Source of the DNA: Lyngbya confervoides BDU141951
GTDB lineage: Bacteria; Cyanobacteriota; Cyanobacteriia; Thermosynechococcales; Thermosynechococcaceae
DNA: 64,000 bases
Reading direction: 5' to 3'
Assembly: GCF_000817775.3 (NCBI RefSeq)
Contig: NZ_JTHE03000027.1
Coordinates: forward strand, 1 to 64,000
Shown: positions 17,780 through 27,064 of the stretch, one piece after another
How the letters are laid out: each line of letters starts with the position of its first letter
Numbering within the stretch: the stretch's first letter is position 1
Notes under the pieces: model-generated
Told to the model about the DNA's origin: nothing
Database searches by the model: none
Seen by the model: the letters and a program-made list of their open reading frames with translations, nothing else
Made by a program: the position numbers and the translations under genes

Positions 17780-19617
17780 TAGAAGTAAACCTCAAGCGTT
17801 CGTGGACTTGCTATACCAGCACTATTCACCTCCAGTAGCCGAATATTCATCGTTTCTTCTCTATCTTCTTCTTCGCCCTCCGAAGACTGTCGGACTGCAA
17901 GTTGCTTAAATACTTGAGTTTTGAAAGCGAGCACATCTTCGTAGCACTCCTGTGAAAAGCTGCTTGGAAGAACACCTTCAGCAACTCTGCTTAGATATTC
18001 ATACCGAGTTAGGGTTAGATTGAAACGAACTGATTCCAACGTTGAAGCAAGACTCACTACTAAGCTTGGCTTCTTACGGCTTTTATCTAGCTCAACTGAT
18101 AAGCTTTCGCCCCGTTTTCGAGCAACGGAGATAGACTCTTCATAAACTCTGCAAATTCTGGCTTGGGAGTAGCTGCCGGAGGTTGCCAAGATCAGTTCAT
18201 CTTGATTACTGACTAGCAGCCCTGTAAAGATACGATTTAGTCCTCTAATCAAGCGAGAAGTGATTGACTTGGGAATCTTTTTGCCTTCTTGCAAAACCCT
18301 ATGCAGGTCAGTCAGATACTCCCCGGCATATTGAAAGATTGTAAGATCCCAAAGCTCCAGATCGGTCGTGCGGTTGCTAGGAATGGTGAAAAATAGCCGC
18401 TGTCGTTGAGTTTGAAGCACACTAAGAAACTCTTCCCGTCCTTTGGTTGCATCCCCTTCTAAGTAGGAACGCTGTTGGGCTTTATACTTTGAGTCAGCTC
18501 CATAAAATAAGTCAGAAAGGACTAAATTGTTATAAAACGGCTGTAATTCTGGATCATCGGCTCCGAAAATCAGAATATTGTCAATTTGATTGCTAGTTTC
18601 CGTTCCAATACCAAAGCCACGCAGTACCTTGAAAACTTCGATTGATTCCCGCCGACGTCCAGATAAATTTTCACCAAAGATGTTACGGTAAAGGCTCGCA
18701 AGTGATGTCGTTTCAGCAGCGATGACATCAGGAACTTGTCGGCATCTTAACAGCCGATCTTTTGCATCAGGATGCCCTAGTAGCGCATTGGCAACTAGCA
18801 GTAGTAACTGGCGAACGGGAAGATGCGTTTGATTTAGCTCGCACAGTTCGAGAAGGTCAGTCAAACGTTCTCGTGTGGTTTGATCTGCATTTGTTCCTTC
18901 TAAACGTTGCTTATTCTGCCAGATTGGACACCCCTGATTCTGATAAGCACATTGGTTACAATCACCCCAACCTGGATGTTCCAGAACAGCTTTCAAAATA
19001 CGGGGAAACAAAACGGCAGCACTTTGACGGCTTAGATTGTAGAGTTTGACTTGGAAGGCATCTAACTCACGTAAATCTCCTACTAAAAGATCTTCGATCG
19101 CCTTTCGTACAGATGCTAGTTCTTCAGTTTGCGCCGCTTCTGCCAAGGCTTCCACTAACTGTCCATCATTCGCCGCAATCAGATAAATTTTGGACATGTC
19201 CTTGCCTAAAATGGCAGTTGCAATTTGTGGTAGAAGTGACTGTTTCTCGTCTAGAGTTAGTTCGCTCAAATCTTTAATGACAATTAGCTGGCGATCGCCC
19301 AACATCAAGCATTGAACTTTGCTATCTGTCTGCCAATCCTCAACTGAACCACCAAACTCTTCCCAAATCTCCCGGCAGTAGTAGGTTTTACCATCTCCAG
19401 CCGTACCAGTCAGGATGACCGATTTGGGCGAAACTGAACGGAAGTTATCAAGTAATTCATTGAAATACTCAGTTTCAAAGGTAATCGGTTGAAGCTTCTT
19501 ACGCCGTAAAGTACGCTGAATCACCTCGTCGTACATATTGTCGTTGCGAGGGATAGGTCCGTATTGACGGAGAAAGTCAATCCATTTCGATGTTTGACAC
19601 AAAGATTGAGTAGTCAT
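17779..19617 (-). CDS. dptF: DptF/SspF-like ATPase, phosphorothioation-dependent restriction
   Basis: The 612-residue protein has Walker A GTAGDGKT at residues 71-78 and a Walker-B-like segment QLIVIKDLSEL. A zinc-finger-like cluster CNQCAYQNQGC lies near residues 219-229. These match DptF, the P-loop ATPase of the DptFGH restriction complex. The gene begins 91 bases after the DndB-like gene and is followed by DptG with a one-base overlap, so FGH are produced as a coupled unit. An SspF designation is equally possible, given the sspBCD genes upstream. Confidence 0.85.
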   Translation of the reverse strand: MTTQSLCQTSKWIDFLRQYGPIPRNDNMYDEVIQRTLRRKKLQPITFETEYFNELLDNFRSVSPKSVILTGTAGDGKTYYCREIWEEFGGSVEDWQTDSKVQCLMLGDRQLIVIKDLSELTLDEKQSLLPQIATAILGKDMSKIYLIAANDGQLVEALAEAAQTEELASVRKAIEDLLVGDLRELDAFQVKLYNLSRQSAAVLFPRILKAVLEHPGWGDCNQCAYQNQGCPIWQNKQRLEGTNADQTTRERLTDLLELCELNQTHLPVRQLLLLVANALLGHPDAKDRLLRCRQVPDVIAAETTSLASLYRNIFGENLSGRRRESIEVFKVLRGFGIGTETSNQIDNILIFGADDPELQPFYNNLVLSDLFYGADSKYKAQQRSYLEGDATKGREEFLSVLQTQRQRLFFTIPSNRTTDLELWDLTIFQYAGEYLTDLHRVLQEGKKIPKSITSRLIRGLNRIFTGLLVSNQDELILATSGSYSQARICRVYEESISVARKRGESLSVELDKSRKKPSLVVSLASTLESVRFNLTLTRYEYLSRVAEGVLPSSFSQECYEDVLAFKTQVFKQLAVRQSSEGEEEDREETMNIRLLEVNSAGIASPRTLEVYF

Positions 19618-19708
19618 GCCAGCATAGTTAAAATTGAATTCTTCTTTTTCTATGTCTCATAAACTCGCCACACATAAAAGATAGTTTTCATGAGATAGAG
19701 ACTTCATT

Positions 19709-20971
19709 TCACAGATCAGAGTATCTTGGTAATTGAACTTCATGAACGCTTCTATTTAGCAACCCAGCTAGCTCTTCTCTAAGCTCAGAAGCACTAGTTT
19801 GCAAATCTGAAAGTTTTCCACCTACAGAATAGAAAAGCAACTTGGAGCCAACTTTCTGATTTTCAGTCGTTGTTATCATTCGATGGTTAACTGAATCCCA
19901 TAGCAAGCCTGACCAAGGTTCATGGTTCAGCAGCATTGGGACTTTTGATACGCTCTTAAGTGCTTGATCCAATGACCAGCCAGTGTCAACAAGTTGACGT
20001 ATTGTAGTAACAATCAGTAGAAGCCCTACTGGTCTAAACAGTAGGTGCCCACCATTTGAGTTCCTATATTTTGGTGTAACTTGAACAGGTGAGTTACTGT
20101 CCCTTATTTCTTCTAGCGGAACAAAGTTTTCAATCAAACCATTCCAGAGGTCGCTTGCCCTACTGTAAAAAGTTTTTATGACACTATCTTCTGGTCTACT
20201 TTTTTTAAAGTCTCTCCAACCTCTTGGAGGTTTTAGAAAAACATCCAAGGCATCATATAGTGCCACGATTGTAGTAAAACTACTTGTGTCATTTGGAGAA
20301 ATATTCTTCCCTTTTGTTAGAGAGATTTTGTTCTCAGCGAATAAATCATGATTTTCAACAAGTTCTCTTGTAATAATAGCGATAGTGTCATCTTCATCAA
20401 GTGCAATAATCTCCATTTTGCTAACAGCTTTGGCATGACGGTTTAGAGAGGTAAAAAGCCTACGAGTTCTTTTAAGACCGTCCTCAGAGTTGCTATGAGC
20501 AAGGAATATCGCACTAACTTCTTCGTCTCCTAAATCACTATTTTTCTCAAGCGCCTTTGATATTCCAACAACTCTATGCTGACCATCTATCGCAAACAAA
20601 TCTTCAGAACCTGTCAAGGACAAAATTCCTAGAACTCCATCTATGGACTGGGGTAGTTCCTCCGACTCTAAAAAATTATTATTCTTAATATCGAGTTCAT
20701 ACCATTTTGGAGATCCGCCATAGACTCCTATCACTAAAGTGTTAAAAAATCTCTGTGGCTGGTTCAGTAAATAGTTGCGAATTTTATTTGAATGAGTAGA
20801 TTGTAGTTGGCGTTGGATAAGTTCGTTGAGAGCCTTACTTGTGTGGATATTTTCGGCAACATCAACCCTCGCGGCTATATCACGCATTTTCATAGATGTG
20901 ATGTAGTAAATCCAGTCTCCCATGTGAGATCGGAGGGCAGGTAGCGTTAAAGGTTCATGTTGCTTGTTCAT
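19709..20971 (-). CDS. dndB: DndB-like DGQHR-domain protein
   Basis: The 420-residue protein contains the DGQHR motif (LFAIDGQHRVVGISKAL around residue 150), the hallmark of DndB and related ParB-like fold proteins; DndB represses dnd genes and modulates modification. The start at 20971 is chosen because the upstream nuclease stop lies one base away (TGAtATG), and a longer 23-residue extension would overlap that gene. It belongs to the - strand array, not to dndCDE. It may therefore regulate the Ssp/Dpt module, or both. Confidence 0.75.
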   Translation of the reverse strand: MNKQHEPLTLPALRSHMGDWIYYITSMKMRDIAARVDVAENIHTSKALNELIQRQLQSTHSNKIRNYLLNQPQRFFNTLVIGVYGGSPKWYELDIKNNNFLESEELPQSIDGVLGILSLTGSEDLFAIDGQHRVVGISKALEKNSDLGDEEVSAIFLAHSNSEDGLKRTRRLFTSLNRHAKAVSKMEIIALDEDDTIAIITRELVENHDLFAENKISLTKGKNISPNDTSSFTTIVALYDALDVFLKPPRGWRDFKKSRPEDSVIKTFYSRASDLWNGLIENFVPLEEIRDSNSPVQVTPKYRNSNGGHLLFRPVGLLLIVTTIRQLVDTGWSLDQALKSVSKVPMLLNHEPWSGLLWDSVNHRMITTTENQKVGSKLLFYSVGGKLSDLQTSASELREELAGLLNRSVHEVQLPRYSDL

Positions 20972-20972
20972 A

Positions 20973-21446
20973 TCAGAAAGCGTTAATAACTCTGCGAACC
21001 GTAGCCGGGAAACGATCATTTGCTGGAGGCATGTATGCACATAGCAGAGAATCTTCTACATCATCCAGATATTCTCTCGAAACAAGGGAGAAATAAAACC
21101 AAGTGTGATTTGGATATAGCCTCAGCCAATAGCTTATTTTTGGTCTACCTGTTTCATTTTGTCTTTCATTCAAATACTCACCAAATCTTCTATTAAGAGA
21201 TTTTGTTTGACCAACATAGATTAAATAAGAACATGCAGGATGGCTAGCAATGCCTGGTTGAATGATTAAAGTATATATTCCAGAATTTAGAGGAATACTT
21301 GCTCTTTCAGTGTCTGCTAGTTTGCAAAACTGCCAATTAAGTGTATGTAACTCCCTATGTTCTTCCCATTTGCGCTTCCATAAGACGAAATTATGAGAAT
21401 GCATTTTCATCTCATTTCTTTCTTGATCAAGGATGTCAACACTCAT
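20973..21446 (-). CDS. GIY-YIG nuclease-domain protein
   Basis: The 157-residue protein has the GIY-YIG core: SGIYTLIIQP, then YLIYVGQTKSLNRRFGEYLN (YVG in place of YIG), with the catalytic Arg in RRF. A distal acidic/Asn pair lies in LDDVEDSLLCAYMPPANDR. It ends one base before the DndB-like start, so the two are co-translated. Its place between sspD and the DndB/FGH genes suggests a nuclease accessory to phosphorothioation sensing. I do not know it as a standard Dnd or Ssp component. Start may instead be ATG 21410 or 21404. Confidence 0.75.
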   Translation of the reverse strand: MSVDILDQERNEMKMHSHNFVLWKRKWEEHRELHTLNWQFCKLADTERASIPLNSGIYTLIIQPGIASHPACSYLIYVGQTKSLNRRFGEYLNERQNETGRPKISYWLRLYPNHTWFYFSLVSREYLDDVEDSLLCAYMPPANDRFPATVRRVINAF

Positions 21447-21524
21447 GAGTTCTAACTAACAATGTAGAGAATTTTAAAATGCAGCTTTTTATAGGAGACC
21501 TAAATAACTCATCTCAACTTATTC

Positions 21525-22331
21525 TTAAAGGTGGCAAGCTAAACATGGCAATGTTTCATCCTCATCATCTAAAACTTTTTCTAGTACATCTGAGAGGGAT
21601 TGATTGGGCTTTTCCCTAGCTTGTCTTGCCATAGCTTTTTCATGGTCAGCAATAATTTGGTCTTTGCGTTCTAGTAACTCCAGTAGCGTTTCGCCCTGTG
21701 TCCAGGTATAAGTTCTGCCATCTCGATGATTTTGCTCGTATTCAACTGCCTTTTGGAAAAGGTCAGGATGCTCTTGTGCTAGCATGACCCACTCATATTT
21801 GCGCTGGAAGAAGCAAAAGTAGCAGCCCGATCGCGATCGCCAGCGGTAATAATCAGGCATGCCGATGCCACTTTCTTCAAGTAAACGGATGATATCAGCT
21901 TTGACGAAGCCGTGTTCTTTGAAGGGAAATTTAGCTGTAATAGTGGGTTTAGTCGAAATGTAGCCATCACGATTCTCGTCAGCACGGATGCCAATGTAGG
22001 TAATCACCTCATCATCCCCTACCCATTTCTCCAGGGGAATGATTTTCATCTGCTTGGTACACCACCGCATCTTAGGAGATGGTAAGACACCTCCATATAC
22101 ATCCAGCCAGTGATCAAAGCCTCGTTCTGCTTCGAGAAAATGAATTTTAATTCCAAGCCAATCTTCAATTCGCCCTAGATAGTCGTAAGTTTCCTTCAGT
22201 TCCTTATGGGTATCGCAGAAAAAGTACTCAATTCCTAGGTTAGGGTACTCCTGACGCATAAAAATAGCAAGGGCAGTGCTGTCCTTACCACCCGAGAGAC
22301 CCAGAATGTGCCGGGTATTCTTCTTTTTCAT
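21525..22331 (-). CDS. sspD: SspD-like PAPS reductase/ATP pyrophosphatase
   Basis: The 268-residue protein has the PP-loop SGGKDS at residues 13-18, RWCTKQMKIIP near 94-104, and SGCYFCFFQRKYEW near 166-179. Its start codon overlaps the upstream ATPase stop (ATGA). In SspABCD, SspD is the sulfur-transferring PAPS-reductase-like subunit that yields single-strand phosphorothioates. The compact size, and linkage to DUF4007 and a large ATPase, separate it from DndC and the 7915-9111 copy. The C-terminal CLACHL adds a further cysteine pair. Confidence 0.82.
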   Translation of the reverse strand: MKKKNTRHILGLSGGKDSTALAIFMRQEYPNLGIEYFFCDTHKELKETYDYLGRIEDWLGIKIHFLEAERGFDHWLDVYGGVLPSPKMRWCTKQMKIIPLEKWVGDDEVITYIGIRADENRDGYISTKPTITAKFPFKEHGFVKADIIRLLEESGIGMPDYYRWRSRSGCYFCFFQRKYEWVMLAQEHPDLFQKAVEYEQNHRDGRTYTWTQGETLLELLERKDQIIADHEKAMARQAREKPNQSLSDVLEKVLDDEDETLPCLACHL

Positions 22332-25300
22332 GCTAACCGATCCCGTTTCCGTCTTGATTTTCCGAATTCATCTAATAAATTAACATTTTCTCGACTCAAG
22401 AGTCTTTTATTCAGCTTTGCCAAAAAAATCTTCTGAAGACGGGGATTGTTTTTTAATGCTGGCTTATTCAATACCTCCTCGGTAAGCTGATCGAATAATT
22501 CCTCATATTCTTCATCAATCCAAACAACTTCATGAACCTCCTGCCCATTTGGCTCCGTCACTGTAATTCGCAACGCTTCGAATCCTTTCCCCTGCCGTTT
22601 GATTTCAGCACGAAGCGCTTCTAAGTTCTCGAATCGACGAACCAAATCACTCAAAGAAATTTCAAATCGGCTAAAGTCCTCATCAATCCATCCCTTTGGA
22701 TGCTTATCTGCCACAATTCTGACCAACGCCTCTAGCCAATCTCTATCCGATGACTCCTCTTCCACTGCTTTAGCGACAAAATGTCGCAGAATTGGATCGA
22801 TGCACTGCCCAACTAGGTAACTGGCACGAACACGCAAATCCTCTCTTAAGCTAGCTTCCTTGCTGCGAATCCCAAATGCTTCATAAAGATGCTTTTGGCA
22901 ATCGGTCAGCAAATTGTCATAAGCAGTTTGAATTTCATGGATGCATTGCACCAGTTTCTTCCGAAACGCTTTTGCCTCTTGCTCATTTTCCTCGCGACCC
23001 GTCGTTATCGGCTTCAATCCACAGGCCTCTGGCAGAGACACAAACAGCAAAGCATCGGGTTCCTGAGCCGTTTGTAACGCCTGTAAAACCTTTCTTGCTT
23101 CCGAACTCAGCCGTATTGTCGATTGGGTAAACTCCGGTAGTTGACGGACGAATCCAAATAGGGGCTTAGCAATTGCTAACAACGAGACATTCCGCAAGCC
23201 CGCAGGAGACTTGGCATTTGGAGACTTCAAAATGGCTTCTAGTTCCTTAAAGACCTGCGATCGTAGTCCCAATATTTCGAAGTATTTCACCGAGAACCGA
23301 GAGGGTTCTTTTACCAATAACTCAAAATGCTCTGGTCCCAAAACAGGAATGAATGTTCCCTCCTTATAAATGCCCACGTCATCGACACGGTATAACAGCA
23401 CCGCTGCCAGCAAAATGGGGATAACCCCCTGCTTGACACCGTAAGGAGGCTTTGAAAGCCGATCGTATAATTTGTCTAGCGATCGCTGTTCATTCTTTGC
23501 ATCAAGACAAAATGTCTCGATACAATTCCAGACTGTGTCAATTCCCGAACCAGTAACTGGCGGGCCAAACTCCCACCCATCGTCATTTTGTCTATGGATA
23601 CCCGTACTCTCCAGGACTGAATAATATATGGCGACTTCAGGTCCATAACCCTTAAAATCTAGACGTTCCTGGTTACCACGCTCAATCATCGCCTCAATCA
23701 CTAGTCGGCGCGCCTTTGCTGCCTGCGATGTGAGTTGTCGTCGATTGATTAATTCGTTGTCCAGAATTAAACATTGAGGATAAGTGAGATCACAGACCTC
23801 TGAAATGAGTGCTCTAAAAACTTTAATGTTAGGAACTGATTCTAATTTACCGCTTACCCAGTAATGATTTTGTGTATCTTGCCCAGCAAAAATATACTGC
23901 AGGGTCTCATCTAATAAACGTTCAGCTTCAAAGAGTCTTTGTTTGACCTCTCGTCGTGCCACTCCGTCAGAGTTAAGCTCTGGGGATTCCTTTTTGATTT
24001 TTCGGAGTGCATATAATTGTTGAACTCGACCATACAGCGTCTCTAGATTTTGTGGAGCCACTAAAATAAAGGGCTTACCATCCTTCGTTGTTTCTGGAAT
24101 CACAGTGGGTTGAGTCATATCCATCCAATACGCCACCATGCCATCATGGCTTGAATCCGAACAGGTAATATCTTCCAATCTTCCTGTACTGTCAACGTAT
24201 CGCTGCTCAAAAAGTCGTAGCGTTCCAGTCTGCAATAAATGACGCTGCGCTACGATTGGCTGCAAGGGATGCATTGTACTAAGTAAACTTGCCAATGTTT
24301 GGCGCGTCTCTTCAATTTTATTTTGAATTGCAAGTTCTACATCAAAGTCTGAACCTTGCCAGAGTCTCAACTCATCCAAGGCCCTGCGATAAGTGACCAG
24401 CCCTTTATCACGAAGGTTTTGAATGAGAGTTTGCCAATGCTTCAACTGTTTGAAATCCCTAGGACTATCGCACAGTGACAAAGCCACAAGCTCAGGCGTT
24501 GCACGCAGCGAACCTGTGGAACTTACTAAGTTTAAAATTCCAATTGACTTAAGAACCTTTAAAACATGGGGATCTTGATCTCGTGCCTCAAAAATTAAAC
24601 GTTGTATTTCAACCCATCGCTGTAGATTAAAACGTGAAGCAATCCCTGCAACTGACTCAACAAAATAGTCATAAAAATGGTGTAGCTTGAAGGTTGGCAA
24701 CGTGCGATCGCTGACGTCATTCCCTTTTAAGAAACTTTTAAAGGAATAAGGCTCATCACTAGTTAAAAAAGTAAATAGCGATCGATCATTTTGAGCATAT
24801 TGTAGACACAATTGAGGCAAAGCTAGCGCTGTCAAGGGATGCAGTGGATACGTATCGCCGATGATGTCAGCAGAAACTTCATGCTCCGAATACAGATCCG
24901 GTAACACCTCATGCCAACTTTGCGCCAAACGCTCAACTCTCTTTAACAGTGAGACGGCTTGCGTTCTATTAATCACCCGTCCAATAAGACGTGTCATTTG
25001 GCTCGGAAGTTCTCGAAATGAGATATCCTCAAAGCGACCTTGAATCTTATTCCATTCTTGCTTCTCAACGGTAGCCAAACGTTCGCTGTAGCCATCAAAG
25101 GTTTGATGTAGCAAGCCGAGGAAAAAAACTGGGTAATTCCTAGACTGCTTTAGCTCTGCAATTTGCTGGAGCAAGTACAGATCTTGCTTACCCAGATTTT
25201 GAGCTGCAAATTCAAGATTCTTTCCAAGCTCGTCAATAATAAAGAAAATTGGTGCCTTAGCTTCTTCAACAAGTTCCTCAATCATGTTCAGGACTTGCTG

Positions 25301-25828
25301 ATTCGTAACAGCACATTCCCCCGAATTAATTTCAACTTGCCAATCGGTTAACTGTCTGACTATGTTCGGCCGATTTCCCCTTTTCCAAAAGAGATCAGAA
25401 CCAAAGGTTAATCCACGGATAATAGTCCAGTTTAGCGGTTCTCGTTGTCCTGTCGCGATTGCCCGGTATAAACCCTGTTCAGAAATAGCCTGGGATAAAA
25501 CTTCGAAAAATGGATGATCATCGGAGAAAACACTCTTTGAAATATCAATTGCAATCTTACGATGCTGGGACTCTAACGGAGAAAGAAGGTTTGCCAGAAA
25601 ATGAGCAAAAGCTGACTTCCCAGTGCCGTACACCCCAGTCAAAGTCCAAGCTCGATGTGCATCCAGATCGGAAAATGCCCTTACAATCCGATCCAAGGCT
25701 TCTGCAGAACGCTCAGTTAAGAGATAGCCATGCAAAGCATCGCGAGATTTTAGATCCCGTTCGAGGTTTACAGAGCGATAGTATCGGCGTTCAAGAGAGA
25801 AGAAATGAGCAAGCTTTTGCGATTTCAT
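22328..25828 (-). CDS. sspC: SspC-like large ATPase
   Basis: The 1166-residue protein starts at ATG 25828. That ATG overlaps the sspB stop as ATGA, which rules out the six-residue longer start. Walker A GVYGTGKS lies at residues 65-72 and Walker B PIFFIIDELGKNLEF around 195-209. The rest is a long helical region without other motifs I recognise. Position between the DUF4007 gene and the PAPS reductase, with 4-base overlaps on both sides, matches sspB-sspC-sspD order. SspC supplies ATPase activity for single-strand phosphorothioation. Confidence 0.8.
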   Translation of the reverse strand: MKSQKLAHFFSLERRYYRSVNLERDLKSRDALHGYLLTERSAEALDRIVRAFSDLDAHRAWTLTGVYGTGKSAFAHFLANLLSPLESQHRKIAIDISKSVFSDDHPFFEVLSQAISEQGLYRAIATGQREPLNWTIIRGLTFGSDLFWKRGNRPNIVRQLTDWQVEINSGECAVTNQQVLNMIEELVEEAKAPIFFIIDELGKNLEFAAQNLGKQDLYLLQQIAELKQSRNYPVFFLGLLHQTFDGYSERLATVEKQEWNKIQGRFEDISFRELPSQMTRLIGRVINRTQAVSLLKRVERLAQSWHEVLPDLYSEHEVSADIIGDTYPLHPLTALALPQLCLQYAQNDRSLFTFLTSDEPYSFKSFLKGNDVSDRTLPTFKLHHFYDYFVESVAGIASRFNLQRWVEIQRLIFEARDQDPHVLKVLKSIGILNLVSSTGSLRATPELVALSLCDSPRDFKQLKHWQTLIQNLRDKGLVTYRRALDELRLWQGSDFDVELAIQNKIEETRQTLASLLSTMHPLQPIVAQRHLLQTGTLRLFEQRYVDSTGRLEDITCSDSSHDGMVAYWMDMTQPTVIPETTKDGKPFILVAPQNLETLYGRVQQLYALRKIKKESPELNSDGVARREVKQRLFEAERLLDETLQYIFAGQDTQNHYWVSGKLESVPNIKVFRALISEVCDLTYPQCLILDNELINRRQLTSQAAKARRLVIEAMIERGNQERLDFKGYGPEVAIYYSVLESTGIHRQNDDGWEFGPPVTGSGIDTVWNCIETFCLDAKNEQRSLDKLYDRLSKPPYGVKQGVIPILLAAVLLYRVDDVGIYKEGTFIPVLGPEHFELLVKEPSRFSVKYFEILGLRSQVFKELEAILKSPNAKSPAGLRNVSLLAIAKPLFGFVRQLPEFTQSTIRLSSEARKVLQALQTAQEPDALLFVSLPEACGLKPITTGREENEQEAKAFRKKLVQCIHEIQTAYDNLLTDCQKHLYEAFGIRSKEASLREDLRVRASYLVGQCIDPILRHFVAKAVEEESSDRDWLEALVRIVADKHPKGWIDEDFSRFEISLSDLVRRFENLEALRAEIKRQGKGFEALRITVTEPNGQEVHEVVWIDEEYEELFDQLTEEVLNKPALKNNPRLQKIFLAKLNKRLLSRENVNLLDEFGKSRRKRDRLA

Positions 25829-26754
25829 GCGGCATTTTCTCCCCAAGCATCATAGTAGTCATTCAGGATTTCTGTAGATAGCTTGACAGGGTCACGATCA
25901 AAACTAAACTGCAGGAGCCCGGCACTATCTTCAATTCCTACATTTAGGTTGCTTTTGCTTACGGACTCAATTGCGCCACAGATGGAACTCTCGGTAAGCT
26001 TAAATATCATTCCGGGACTGCCCACCTCATACAACAATCGAGAGACCGGAATGGACTTCGTTGTTTTAGAATGAAGGGCTGAATAACACAGACAGGCATG
26101 CACAATCACCTCAGCAGGCAACGAAGGCTTGTTACCAAGTCTAAATGCAAAGTGCTTCGAGTCGCCAGCAGAACTAATGAGGCCTAAATCCACGAATGGA
26201 GAATCTAGCGAGTCTTCGCTTACGGACGACCTTGCATCCTGGGTAACATACATCCTCAAGAGACAGTTAATATCTTTCTTCAGCGATGAGTCAGCAATTT
26301 TAATTGATGCCTGGTCTAAAAACTCACTTAGCCGATAAAACAAATCCTCGACCGTAAACTCATTCTGCTGAAAATAGTTAAACACAAAATGCCAAGCTGT
26401 TGCCAAGCAGGCAGGCTCCAAGAGCTTCCAGTGCAACAACCACAATGAGGCTGGATCCTCCAGATAGGGATCCCACCCATCCCAGCCCAGGAGCTGCTGC
26501 CCGAAGTCTGTCGGCTGATCATTTTCCAGAAGCTTGAAGGCTCCACACCAGTACCGGATTGAGCGAACCATGTTCTTCCCAACCCCAAGACGCACGGGCG
26601 CATCTTTACACAGAAAGATGGTGGGATCCTTAGATGCGCGATCAAACCCCTTCTTTAACCAACCGAATCTCGGATGGAACGTTTCATGCCTGGCAAAGAC
26701 ACTCTTCTTCGCCTGAGGCTGAAGATCTAACTTGAGGTTTCGCTGTTTAATCAT
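25825..26754 (-). CDS. sspB: SspB-like DUF4007 protein (nicking subunit)
   Basis: The 309-residue protein begins with the DUF4007 hallmark: FARHETFHPRFGWLKKGFD at residues 20-38, then DAPVRLGVGKNMVRSIRYW. A C-terminal winged-helix-like part follows. SspB of the SspABCD system belongs to this group and nicks DNA before sulfur insertion. It is the first gene of the nine-gene - strand array, diverging from the methyltransferase across a 310-base gap that holds the likely promoters. Confidence 0.83.
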   Translation of the reverse strand: MIKQRNLKLDLQPQAKKSVFARHETFHPRFGWLKKGFDRASKDPTIFLCKDAPVRLGVGKNMVRSIRYWCGAFKLLENDQPTDFGQQLLGWDGWDPYLEDPASLWLLHWKLLEPACLATAWHFVFNYFQQNEFTVEDLFYRLSEFLDQASIKIADSSLKKDINCLLRMYVTQDARSSVSEDSLDSPFVDLGLISSAGDSKHFAFRLGNKPSLPAEVIVHACLCYSALHSKTTKSIPVSRLLYEVGSPGMIFKLTESSICGAIESVSKSNLNVGIEDSAGLLQFSFDRDPVKLSTEILNDYYDAWGENAA

Positions 26755-27064
26755 ACGATAGAAGATCGCTCGTACTATTTTATCTCACAAATTCACCTTT
26801 CTGACAACCCAGCCTACTTCAAAAGGACGGAGAATCTAAACAAATAAATTTGTTTCTCCGAAGGGAAATTTATTTATCACTCCGATATTTCATTCTTTGG
26901 GTTCCAGCCCTAGGCAATATAATTGCACATCCTTAGAATTTGTAACAGTTTTTAGCAAGGATGACTTGTTCCCCCAAGACCGCTGTTAGTATTGGTAGAT
27001 ATCATCCTGAAAATCCTAGGTGTTGCAACATTTAACATAAACGCTGAAGGGCTTATTAAAATCA
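26755..27064. promoter_or_regulatory. Divergent promoter region with AT-rich inverted repeats
   Basis: This spacer of 310 bases separates sspB (-) from the methyltransferase (+) and should carry both promoters. At 26842-26851 AAATAAATTT is matched by its reverse complement at 26866-26875 (14-base loop). The left arm also lies in a near-palindrome with AAACAAA and TTTGTTT ends at about 26838-26855. These could be an operator or a hairpin. No confident -35/-10 boxes can be assigned. Confidence 0.4.
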
